From NCBI GenBank assembly GCA_030272155.1, contig CP126192.1, positions 1,150,501 through 1,214,500 of the forward strand: a stretch of DNA of 64,000 bases, in the 5' to 3' direction. Source of the stretch: Tetradesmus obliquus. Taxonomy: Eukaryota; Chlorophyta; Chlorophyceae; Sphaeropleales; Scenedesmaceae. This document shows, one piece after another, positions 10,991 to 21,382 of the stretch. The notes beneath the pieces are model-generated. The model saw only the letters and a program-made list of their open reading frames with translations. It had not been told where the DNA came from and did no database searches. Position numbers and translations under genes: made by a program. Position 1 is the stretch's first letter. Every line of letters starts with the position of its first letter.

Positions 10991-13138
10991 GGCAGCAGCC
11001 GTGCAGCGGCAGAGCGTGTCACTGCACACAAACGGCTTCTGAATGCAGCCATGGACATCACCAAGAGTGTCATGCGCGTGCCACTAAAAGGGATCGAGGA
11101 CTGGCCGCCTCTGTGTGCCTGTTCGCCGCCAGATGTTTCACGTGAAGAGCTGAAGGCAATAAAGTGCATCAAAGCGAAAAAAGCGTGTTCCTCAATTCAG
11201 CAGTCAGCGCATGCGGCGGAGCAGAACGCTCCTGAGCCTCGCTGGCAGGAGAGCAGGAGCTGCCGGGCCCACACACCCACACAGCCACCGGCAGCACCGG
11301 CAACACCGCCACCAGCTATGGCGCCACCTGCAGCTGCAGCAGGCACTGATGCTGAGTCGCCGAAGGTGTCCAGATGCAGGCAGCAGCAGGCAGCAGCCAG
11401 ACCCGAGGCAGTCACAGCTGCACCCAGAGTTGCATCAAGCAGCGTGCCAGCACGTGGCACTGCAGGAGCCCGAGCAGCAGCAGCACAGACAGCAGGCAGA
11501 GCAGCACAGACAGCAGGCAGAGCACAGACAGCAGGCAGAGCAGCAGCAGCAGCAGCCGCACCAGCGGCCATGCCAGCGCCGCCAGCAGGCAAGCGTTGCA
11601 AAGCAGCGGAAGCGGCAGCCTCACCAGCAGCTGCAGTCGGCAGCCAAGCAGCAGGGTCAGCAGTTGCAGCACCACCACAGCTAGTAGTAGCAGCAGCAGG
11701 TTCATCACCTGCAGCAGCAGCGGAGGTGTCCCCTGCAGGCGCCACGTCTGTGCTTGAGGAGCCTGCCCTGGGGCGCCCCCTGACTGTCAGCCCCGCCAGC
11801 CAGGACAGCATGCAGGCACAGCAGCAGGATGCTGGCCTGCAGCCGGACGAGGTAGACGGCGATGATGATGATGATGGGCTGGTGACACCTGCAGCAGCAG
11901 CAGCAGCAGCTGCTGCGGCAGCTGTGGTGGCAGTAGCTGCGGCTCCGGCAGAAACTGGGGCTGTGCCATTGTCAGCTCTAGCCAGCAGCCAGCAGCAGGC
12001 AGTGCCGCAGCAGCGGACAACAGGGCAGAAACGGAAGATGCAAGAAGAGGAACAGCAGCAGCAGCAGCAGCAGGAGGAGCAGCCGAAGGAACAGGCAGAG
12101 AGCAAGAGGGCAAGGAGGAAGAGGAGAAAAGCAGAGGCAGCTGCCATGCGCATGGGTCCGGCGGTGGCAGAGCAGCCGGGTGGGGTGCTGACGCCCCGAG
12201 CTGCTGCTGCTGCTGCCGCTGCTGCTGCTGCTGCCGTGTGTGCGAGGCCAGCAGCTGCAGCCGCAGTTGTTCAGGTGGAGCAGCAGGGTGTGCAGCAGCA
12301 GCAGCAGCCGAAGCAGAAGCAGCGGAAGCAGCAGCGGCAAAGGCAGCAGAGGCAGCAGCAGAGGCAGGGCCTTGTCGAGCAGCAGGTGCAGCCAGCCGCT
12401 GGTGCAGCAGCAGAGCAGCAGGCCGAGCCTGGCAGGGGCCTGCAGGCCAGGGCAAGCGGCGATAACCCCTTCAGCGAGTTGCGCAGCCAGCACACCATCA
12501 GCTACTCCTCGCAGCAGCAGCAGCAGCAGCGAGCTACTGACAGCGGGGAGCAGGTGCAGCCCCGGCAGCTGCAGCAGGAGCTGGAAGCTGTGTACAGCCG
12601 ACCCACAGCTCAGGGGCAGCGTGAGCAGCAGCTGCAGCAGCAGCAGCAGCAGCAGGCGGCAGGCGGTGCAGAGCTGTACATGAGAAGCAAGAAGAAGCGC
12701 CGCGATGGGAAGCGGCAGCAGCAACAGCAGCAGCTGCAGCAGCAGCAGGCGGCAGGCGGTGCAGAGCTGCACATGAAAAGCAAGAAGAAGCCCCACAATG
12801 GGAAGCGGCAGCAGCGAGAGCAGCAGCTACAGCAGCAGCAAGAGCAGCAGCTACAGCAGCAGCAAGAGCAGCAGAGGCAGCAGCAGGAGCGCCAGCAGCA
12901 TCAGCAGGCTGCGGCAGTTGCAGAGCCACACAGACAAAGCAAGAAGCAGCGCCTTGGTGGGGTGCGCCAGCAGCCACACCCGCAGCTGCAGCTGCAGCAG
13001 CGGCACCAGCTGGCAGCAGGGTGGGCAAAGAGTGCAGGCAAACACGAAAAGAAAAAGAAGACGAAAGAGGAGGAGAAGGCAGAGAAGAGGGCGAGGAAGA
13101 AGGAAGGTAGGAGCGGGAAGAGGGAGCAGAGCTCTTAG
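7219..13138 (+). CDS. Large Gln/Ala-rich protein with a possible ULP1 (C48) cysteine-peptidase core
   Basis: Eight exons with consistent phases: 7219-7335, 7419-7609, 7818-8097, 8355-9141, 9328-9398, 9662-9923, 10268-10520 and 10741-13138 (1452 residues). Low complexity apart, the conserved-looking segments come in the order of a ULP/SENP fold. 'WRVSAADLEQMKQR...NWVLLDALLRLL' resembles the substrate-binding start. 'PSLIVFLVASS' resembles the strand before the catalytic His. 'EHQHLSLLLLHNAEG' resembles H-W-S-L-L. 'TRLVHLDPHGL' resembles the strand with the Asp. 'HQPGAACLCQGSVLAALDWLL' resembles Q...C.G. Acidic, poly-Gln and Gln/Glu inserts separate these blocks. The Cys spacing after Gln is not canonical, so activity is uncertain. 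The last exon adds about 800 residues of Ala/Gln repeats and a Lys-rich tail (KKKKTKEEEKAEKRARKK), suggesting a nuclear or nucleolar protein. Confidence 0.55.
10741..13138 (+). repeat. CAG-rich low-complexity coding exon
   Basis: The last exon of the Gln-rich gene is mostly CAG/GCA/AGC triplets read as Gln and Ala. It contains a short internal repeat: the segment 'QQAAGGAELYMRSKKKRRDGK' region at about 12640-12715 recurs at about 12745-12805 with changes, and a third degenerate copy lies at about 12895-12960. So the tail grew by duplication of a roughly 100-bp unit as well as by triplet slippage. Confidence 0.6.
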
Positions 13139-14474
13139 GAACAGCTCCATGTGCAGAGCGGCTGACGAGTGCACAACAGTCTCTGTGCTGCACGCAACAC
13201 TCGGCACGTTGCCAGGCGACAGGAGGTTTGCGCAGCAGCATGCTGCGAGGTGTCTTTGGTGCAGCTGCTGCTGAGGATCAGCAGTGCCCTAGCTGGCTAC
13301 TGCTTGGCATGTGGCAATGGCGTGTACTGCCGATTTAACGGGAGTACAAGCTGTATGGCGCTAGCTGGTTGCCGTGGTGGTCCCGTAGTGGCTGTGGCGC
13401 ATGACACCATAACATGCGAACATGCTCTCAGGGCCGAGGCTTGGCGACAGCGGAAACTAGGCGCTGCCTGACAGCGTGGTGCTTACCGTAAGCACCATGC
13501 ATCTGGGACCAGGCGCACGCAACCCGCTTGATGCAACGCTGTGTGGTCACCACAGATGCATGGAGACGTGTGTGCCATCCTTCGTCACGCAATCTCGAGC
13601 CTCAGGCAGTATGGCAAATTAGGCAACTTGGCATCATGCAATTGCACTGCAGCCCGCACTTGTATAGGATGCGGAGCCACTGCTGCATTGTGCATGTGCT
13701 GCAAGCGTGTTGGCACTGCCGGTCACTGCTCTGTTGCTCAGCATTATGCATTGCGGCTGGCAGCGCCTGTAGGCTGTAGCTGCAATGCCATGTCACTGTT
13801 GCTGCCACCAATGGATCGCTTGATGAAAGCTGCTGAGAGCGGCTTGTGTTCTGAAGAGGAATTAGGTTTGTGTGCAATGCTCAAGTATCATGTTACCAGT
13901 GAGGTCAGAGATGTGCAATATTGTCATGACATGGCTTGACGTGCAACTTGCTGATCTACATGAAAAAATTGCAGAAAATTGCAGAGCAGTGACGTCAAGC
14001 AAACTGTCGTGCCTGCTAAACAGTGCTTGGCCACCAAGGGTGCAACCAGTGGGGACTCTGGGCGCTGGCAGGCTGATAGCACCGTGGTGACTCTCAACAA
14101 AATCGCACAACAAGGCAAGCAGATTCATCAACCGCACGTACAGTACAAGTTTAGGCATCTTGGTCATGACCACCACAGGCAGGCAGACTTGGAGAATGCA
14201 CTGGACACCTCGCGTGCACACATGCCACGAGATCCACTGTGCTGACAATGGATTTAGTGAAACCATGGCAGTGAAACAGCGAGCACCTGCCTTCAACAAC
14301 ACGTACTCTGTGACGTTTGTGAAGAAGGCACTGCCCAGGGGCGCATGCAAATGTTGCTGCGCACGTGTGCTTATTGCAGCATTGCAATGCTGCTACCATC
14401 GTAGCTGCAGTTGCCGCAGCTATGCAAGTAGCATGCTGCCTTCAAAATTATGTTGGGGCTTTGTGATGAAATGC
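13139..14474. other. Spacer between convergent genes; no gene seen
   Basis: 3' flanks of the Gln-rich gene (+) and the unknown gene (-). Reading frames reach about 160 residues on the minus strand (13862-14350) but show no domain, no exon partner and unremarkable composition. Confidence 0.35.
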
Positions 14475-15555
14475 CTACGTTGCGTTGCCCAGTTCTTGCC
14501 ACTTCTGCCGTCGTCCAGCCAACAACGCTGCTGTCGCCGCTGCACGGGCAGCAGACGAGTGCTGCAGCACCTGCTGTTCCTCCAACACAACGCCCTGGCA
14601 GCTGCGGCGGCGGGCCGCCTGCGCCTCCGTAGCTTTCTGCTGCAGCCCACGTTGAAGCACAGGACTGGGCTGCTGCGCCTGCTGCTGCTGTAGCGCCAGT
14701 GCTATCTGATCCCACTCTGCTATGTCTTTGGCTAAATGCCATGGTATCCTACACCTGCTTGCTGCACGGCCATGTCCAGGCGGGACGCTGCTGCTGCTGC
14801 CAGGTGCTCCACTGCATGCGCGCGGTTGGGCTGTTGCTGCTGCCGCCATCCCATCATGCCGCAGCTGCTGCTGTTGCACTGGCTGCTGCATGCTGAGTGG
14901 GGTTGTACCAGGTTGCGCTGTACAAGCGTGCTGGTTTGCCGCTTGGCTGCTGCTGCTGCGGGAGGCCGCCTGACCGGCTGCAGCAGCTCGCGGGCTGCCC
15001 AGACGCTGCTGCAGCTGGCCCAGCGGCACAGGGCGTGCCCAGTTGAGGCCGCTGCTGATGCTCCTGCTCAGGCTGAGGCACAGCTGGTCCGGCGACATGT
15101 CGGCGGTGCCGGCACGGCTGCCTGTGCCAAACTGCAGCAGCAGCAGCAGCAGTCATGACATCCTCAGCCGCACAGGACAATGCAAGAAGCACATCACCAG
15201 TTTGTCGAAGCATGTGAGATAATCACCATATGCTTTGTGACGCTTACAAATCCTGCAGTACCACAACTGCAAGCGAGGTTTGGGAGCTGCCTAGGCATTG
15301 CGCATATGGGGCGACGCCCATCTGCTGCGGCCTGCTCACCTTGGGTGTTGGCGCCCTAGCCAAGCAGCTCGTGGCATCCTTGCAGGAAGGCCCATCATAA
15401 GCGCCAGGAGCCTGACCCGAGTCCCGCAGCAGCAGCAGGCTGCTGATCTGCTGGCAGCGCAGGCTGGTCTGGCCCGGGGCCAGCGGGAAAGGGCCGTCCA
15501 GCTGCGCCTGGTGGGGCCGCCTGTGGCTGCCTGCGCTGGCCCTCACGCGTGCAAC
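14475..15555 (-). CDS. Unknown Gln/Ser-rich protein, last two exons (5' end unresolved)
   Basis: Exon 15555-15340 begins VARVRASAGSHRRPH and ends at 'APTPK' before GTGAGC. Exon 15131-14475 begins 'FGTGSRAGTADMSPDQL' after a (CTG)n-CAG acceptor. The two join at phase 0. Conserved-looking pieces are 'SLSRSISSGLNWARPVPL' and 'IPWHLAKDIAEWDQIALAL'; the latter starts a Gln/Ala-rich helical, probably coiled-coil, tail ending GRRQKWQELGNAT. An in-frame ATG at 15639 would extend the first exon without an intron, so the true start is unclear. No family recognised. Confidence 0.4.
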
Positions 15556-15639
15556 CTGCAAGGAAGATACAGGCATGTAGGGTGTTGGCAGGTGGCAGGG
15601 CACCTGCGGCGTAGCGTCGGCTACTGCCGTGTGGTGCAC

Positions 15640-16710
15640 GCTGCTTGTGTGCAGTCAGGCGTGGCTGACACGCAGGAGCTGTGCTGCCTGGTTGCAAGCA
15701 GTGCTGCACCAGAGCGCATATGCTTCAGCTTGCCTCGTATGCTCCTGGTCCTGGCAGCACCGCCTGCTTGCGCTGTGCTAAGGCATACAGTTCCTGCAAG
15801 TGCACAGCACGCAGAGCTGCTGACACAGGTGCACTTGCTTGTGCAACTTGTGCTGGCCATGAACAGTAACAGTGACCGCAGCCACGGTGAACAGCTTGTG
15901 CTGGCCAGCGAGAATCACACAAGAGGCATACCAGTTGCTACCACGGCAGAATACTTAAGCAGCCAGCACCAGCAGAAGCGATGTGCAACCTCTGGATACG
16001 CTTACTTGCAGCCTGGTTTCGTTTGGCACAGGCAAGCTAACCCCAGCCAGCTTGCCTCTGCTGCTGCTGTTCATTGGTTTGCCTGCGGTCACTCTACAGC
16101 CTCTGTGTTACTGGCTTACTATGATTAGTTTCACGCCTGTTACGCGAATGGGAATTCACAAGCCGATGCCAAGGAGCTCCGTATGGCAATTGTACTGTGG
16201 CGCGAAACTGTCATAAACTCTCACTGCATCGCACTGCGATGACAGGGTTCAAAGAGATGGACTGAATGGCCTGTAAAGCGGATTTGTATGTCTTCCAATG
16301 TCTTGTGTCGCTGATTATGCCTGACACGTACGTGTAAAGTGTTGTTGTGTTTGGTCTCTGCTCACAGGCTAATACATACGCAGCACATTGGTGCCCAGCA
16401 CTGACAAGTTTCTTGAGTTATCTGTATTTTGAATGTGCAGGGCTACCCTGCAGCCTCCGTACAGCAAACTCAGATTCCTACAGCAGTGCGCTCAGCATGC
16501 TGGAGCAGCAGACACTAGTCAAGGATAGTTGCTGAGCCTGGTACACACTACGCTCAAAACAATACTTTGAGGCAAAGACATTTAGCCACTGCTTTCCCGC
16601 GTACCCTAGGCATGGATTGCTGCATGCATTGGGCAGCATGACGGCGGCGGTGTCAGCGGAAGCCTAGATGATGTGAGCAATGACCAACTCGTGAAATCAA
16701 GGGCCGCTGC
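15640..16710. other. Spacer between divergent genes
   Basis: Upstream flanks of the unknown minus gene and the 5-phosphatase gene. A plus-strand open frame of 276 codons at 15298-16128 is mostly the shadow of the minus-strand exon. Further upstream exons of either neighbour may be hidden here; I could not identify one. Confidence 0.3.
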
Positions 16711-17783
16711 ATGGGGCAGTTGCTCTACTGCTGGCATGATTCTGTTCAGCTGCCCAGCAACAAAAGTGTGATGTACACAGCCAGCAGCTGGGAAGCAGAG
16801 GCATCGCACAGCCCTCAGTGCTGCCTGCCGCCCATCTTGAGCAGACGCAAGGCTGGCAGCTGCTGCGAGGGCAGCCAGGGCGGTGTGCCAGCTGCTGGCA
16901 AAGACGTTTCACAGCATGATGGTGAGCCAGTGGTGTCAGTCTCTATCGTGCAGCATGCCAAGGGCAGCCTGGCAGCAGGTGCAGCATGCAGCAGTGGACA
17001 GCAGCAGCAGCAGCTGGCTCAAGCTGCTGGGGTCAAGGTCCAGCATGCTCCTGGCCCGTGGCAGCAGCAGGTTCAGCTGGAGCAGCTGCTGCCTCCAGGG
17101 GTGTGGAGCAACGCGCCGTCGCAGCAACAGCAACATCACTCGGGACAGGAATGGCCTCGGCAGCAGCAGGGCCCTGCTGTCACACAGCAGTCGCAGCAGC
17201 CGCAGCAGCCGCAGGCACACCCTGATGAGGGGCGCAGTAGCATGCGTGTCAGCTGGCAGCCGGAGTTGCCAGGGGCGCTGGGTGATGCTGATGCTGATGG
17301 GGGGCCATGGGCGGAGAGAGGCGCAGCAGCTGGCACCCAGCACACCAGCCAGCCTAGGCACAGCTCTGCCCAGGGAATGCCACGCAACAGCAACAGCAGC
17401 CCAGACCTTGTGCTGTACACCAGCAGCAGCAGCTGTCCAGGCAGCGCCACGCCCCCTCATGCCCAGCAGCCGGCTGGCTCCAGCAGCACCAAGTCGCGCC
17501 TTGGGCGGGCTACGGGCGAGCAGCCTGGCAGGTCAGCCACCAACACGCCCAGGGGCGAGGCGGCAGCAGCGGAAGCAGCCGCAGAGCTGAGGGTGCCCAG
17601 CTGCAGCGAAGCAACTGCAGCCGAGCCTGGCTGGGGCAACGGCGCTGCCAGCTGGATGATGCACCGCGCCAGCACCAGCTGCAGCCTGGCTGGTGACGGC
17701 CTTGGGCAGCGCCTGCGCATCCACATCGCTACCTTCAACATGGGCGGCAAGGTGCCCGCTGCGCTGCCACCAGGCATGCTGGG

Positions 17784-17835
<52 letters not shown>

Positions 17836-20242
17836 CCTGAGCAACAGGGCCAGCAGGTGGACTTGTATGTGTTTGCGACCCAGGTATGCACAGACATTTG
17901 AAAACGTGCGTCGTTCCAGGCCGCACATGTTGCTGTGCATGACTGGCTGTGTCAATGCCACCACAGCGTCACAGCCTCAGGCAGGGTTCCAGCAGCAGCT
18001 ACTGCGGTGTGCTCCTTTCAAAATGCAGCTTCAACACTGCAGCATCTGCCGCATGCTGCTCCCTGCCGCAGGAGAGCGGCAGCATATCGGAGTGGGAGCG
18101 GCTGCTGGCGGCCTCGCTGCCGCCGGATGGCGGCTACGAGCGCATCGCGTGGCAGAGCCTGCGCGCCATACACCTGGTGCTGTTTGCGTCAAAGCACTTC
18201 AGGCGGCAGGTGCTGTCGATCCGCGGCAGCGCCGTGGCAACCGGCATAGGCAATCTGGTGGGAAATAAGGTGAGGGCAACCCGCCAGAGATGCAGCTGCA
18301 CGCAGCACCTCACCCTTTTTCAGCTGCAGCACCTGCTGGCAGCTCTTGCACCAGCAGCTACGGTGCAGCTTGCAGTGAACGTGTGTGCTCAATAAAATCC
18401 TGTGCGCAATCCTGGGGCATCATGCCTATGCGCATGCCCCTGTCTGCTGCAGGGTGCTGTGGCGCTGTCTGTGCAGCTGCCGGACTACCGCTTGCTGTTC
18501 ATCGGCAGCCACTTTGCGGCGCACGACAACAAGGTGGAGCGCCGCAACGCAGACTTCTCCCGCATCAAGGCCGGCCTCTTCAACAGCAGCAGCAGCAGCC
18601 TCGCGGAGCTGGGCGCGTCAGGGGGCACCTTCGCAGCCAGCAGCGGCGCCCGCACGCCCGGCCTGGGCGGCACGCTGCAGCAGGGCGGGCAGGCTGACGC
18701 AGACGGCATCCGCAGGGGCAGCCGGTCCCAGGGCTGCAGGGCCGAGCTGCTGGGCGGCAACGCGTCACTGAACAGCAGCAGCATGCGGCAGACTGGCAGC
18801 CCGCGATCACCCATGGTGGGATGGTTGTCAGGCGTGTGGGATGCTGCTGGCAGCCAGCAGGCGGGCAGCTGGCAGGACGGCAGCTGCGGCTCCGCCAGCG
18901 CATCAACAGGCTCTGGCTTCGTTGTGGCTCCGCAGCAGGACAGCGTCTGCAGCTGCAGCGAGGTGTGCAACCTGCGCGCAGCAAGCTGCCCGCCCTGCCG
19001 CAACCACTTCTCTGAGCAGCTTGCAGTCTTGCCTGCCGTTAAGACAGGGACAGCATATTTGAAAGGCAGGCCGAGTATCACGCCTGCCTGCAGCACTCCA
19101 GATGCCACGCTGTCACCACGCTCAGCAGACTATGGACAGGCAGCATCACAGTACAGTGCAGGCGGCGATAGCGGCAGTGTGCGGTTTGAGAGGCAGCGGG
19201 AGGCGTCATTGGTTGAGGAGCTGCAGCAGCAGCTGAACACGTTCAAATCATTTGTGTTCAGGCGCACATCAGCCAACCTGCTGGGCAGCAGGTGAGCAGG
19301 CTGGAGGCACGCATGTGTGCTGCTGGGGTGCGAGCAATGCAACCACATGAACAGCCACCTGCTGCATGACAGCAGGCACTTGTGCCACCACATTCCTACA
19401 GCCCAGTCCCTTGACCGTTCACGCTGTGCGCTGCACCGCTCCTGGTGCTGTGCCGCAGGAGCATGGGCACTGCTGACGCCACCGCTGATCACGACGTGGT
19501 GTTCTGGGTGGGTGACCTCAACTACCGCATCAACGGCAACAGCCGCGCGGTGGGCTACCTGCTGCGCAGCAGGCTGCACGAGGTGCTGCACGCCAACGAC
19601 CAGCTGCGCCTGCAGCAGAAGAAGGGGCGCGTGTTCCAGGTGCGGTGGCGGGGAGGGGGCTGAGCTGACGCTGCAACCTGGCGCCTGGTGGCTTCAGCGA
19701 CTTGTTGTAGTGCCTGCAACTGCTTAGGCCGCCCAACGCTGGACTAGCAGATGCGCTGCACAGCGCAGAGGTTTCCAGCCTTTTGAGACAGGACATCTAA
19801 ATGTGGGTCCCGGCGCCATCTAAGATGGCATCAGCCACAACAGGGTCAATGCATGGTCCGAGACCATACACTACAAGACTGAACAGGCAGACACTCGCTG
19901 TGGCACATGCTGCATGTCGTTGCTGCTGCGCAGGGGTTCCAGGAGGGCAAAATCCACTTCCCGCCCACATTCAAGTTCAACCCGGGCACCTCGCAGTACA
20001 GTGAGCAGCGCGTGCCGTCGTGGACCGACCGCATCCTGTGGAAGGTGCGGGCGCCCGCGCCCTGGGAGGAGGAGGCAGTGGCGGCCAGCGTGGCGCAGAC
20101 CTACTACAGCTCCGTGCCCGAGGTGACCAGCAGCGACCACAAGCCCGTGGTGGCGGGCTTCGAGGTGCAGCTGACCGCGGCTGAGCTGCCCTGCGTGGAG
20201 GCGGAGCTGCGCAGCATGCGCAGCCGCTGTACCATAATGTAA
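16711..20242 (+). CDS. Inositol polyphosphate 5-phosphatase with C-terminal CaaX box
   Basis: Five exons in consistent phase: 16711-17883, 18072-18269, 18453-19291, 19459-19639 and 19934-20242 (899 residues). The catalytic domain starts at 'LRIHIATFNMGGK' (about residue 331). It contains 'FIGSHFAAHDNKVERRNADF', then W-x-GD-x-NYR as 'FWVGDLNYRING', then 'FPPTFKFNPGT', then 'VPSWTDRILWK' (P-x-W-x-DR-[IV]-L), then 'SSDHKPVVAGF'. These are the Mg-dependent active-site motifs that remove the 5-phosphate from phosphoinositides. The chain ends RSRCTIM, a CaaX box, suggesting prenylation and membrane anchoring, as in animal INPP5E. An insert of about 240 Ser/Gly-rich residues separates the AHD and GDLNYR motifs. 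The first 330 residues are Gln/Ser-rich and their start is uncertain. Confidence 0.88.
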
Positions 20243-20390
20243 CTGTGCTAGCAGTGTATGCACTGTGCTGCACAGTGCTGTGGTCACAGTGTGAAGTGCC
20301 CAGCTTGGGGTGGCTGAAACGCCCTGCTTAGACGCAGCGGAGGTGATCAGCATGCATGTTTGAGTGTGGTGTAAACCCAACTGTCAAATG

Positions 20391-20770
20391 GTCGAGGATA
20401 CAATGGAAACCACAGTCTCTTCCCGCAGCAGCAGGAACAGTTCATTTGCGTCCATCAGCGCAGCCGACACGAGCAGCAGCAACGACTGTGGTCGGGCCTA
20501 CGCCTGTGCTGGGTGTGCGGGCGCAAGCAAGCATGTTGTAGCGCTGACAGCACAGCTGCAGGAGGCGCAGTCCAGTGTGAGCACTGCGAGCAGAGCTGGC
20601 AGCCGCACAGCGGCGGGTGGAGCTGGAGTGTCGCGCTGCTGCGAGGTCGCATCAGCACATGCAGGAGCTGACAGTGCAGCTGCAGGGAGCCAAGGAGAAG
20701 ATTGCACTGAAAGAAAGAGGTTCTGTGGTAGCCAGGGATAACTTTAAACTGGCCTGTTGTTATATTTGTG
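20391..20770 (+). pseudogene. Coiled-coil gene fragment with an apparent frame break
   Basis: One frame reads 'ALTAQLQEAQSSV' and the +1 frame immediately continues as 'LRAELAAAQRRVELECRAAA' and 'HMQELTVQLQGAKEKIALKE', a typical heptad-like coiled coil, ending near 'RDNFKLACCYI' before a GTGAGT at about 20766. The break lies near 20577-20587, where no ordinary intron fits. Either this is a decayed gene fragment, a very short intron, or a sequencing indel. A small downstream segment (20847-20926, 'ALVLQPGAVGNSPTNAR') ends in another GTGAGT and could be its next exon. Confidence 0.35.
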
Positions 20771-21162
20771 AGTCAAAATTTGTTTGTTAAAATGGTATAA
20801 TCGTTGATACATAGAGCTGCATCCTAACAGAGCTCACAGTTTCAGATTGCCATGGCGACGTGTGGCAGCGGCAGCTCTCGTGCTGCAGCCAGGGGCGGTT
20901 GGCAATAGCCCAACAAATGCACGGGTGAGTTTTAAACAACTCTGCCGAAACAAAGCAACAGGCTGTTGCTGCGATGGTTATAATACAACCAGCTGTCAGA
21001 GACAGCATGCAACACCACACAATGTGAGCAACCTTTGATCTCACTTGATGACCCCATGCAATCCGACTGCGCACACGTATGCTGTACATGTAGCAAGCAC
21101 GGCCATGCCTTTCCATACCCAAACATTCATCGTAAAGGCTGAAGCCATGGCCTGGTACACCA

Positions 21163-21347
21163 TTAAGATCCCGCAGGCATCTCAGAAGCATCAGATCCCA
21201 TCACAGCAGCGTGCTTTTGTACACCGCCTGCCAGCACCCCCAGCATCTGCAGCAGGCGTGTATGGCCCTCCCAACCAGTCTCTGCTGCTGCCTCAGGACC
21301 AGTTGATGCTACTGCACACGCAGTGCCTGCAGCAGACCCCAAAACAT

Positions 21348-21382
<35 letters not shown>

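Noticed and set aside
15298..16128. 276-codon open frame on the plus strand
   Set aside because: Largely antisense to a minus-strand exon with good splice sites; no domain and Cys/Ala/His shadow composition.
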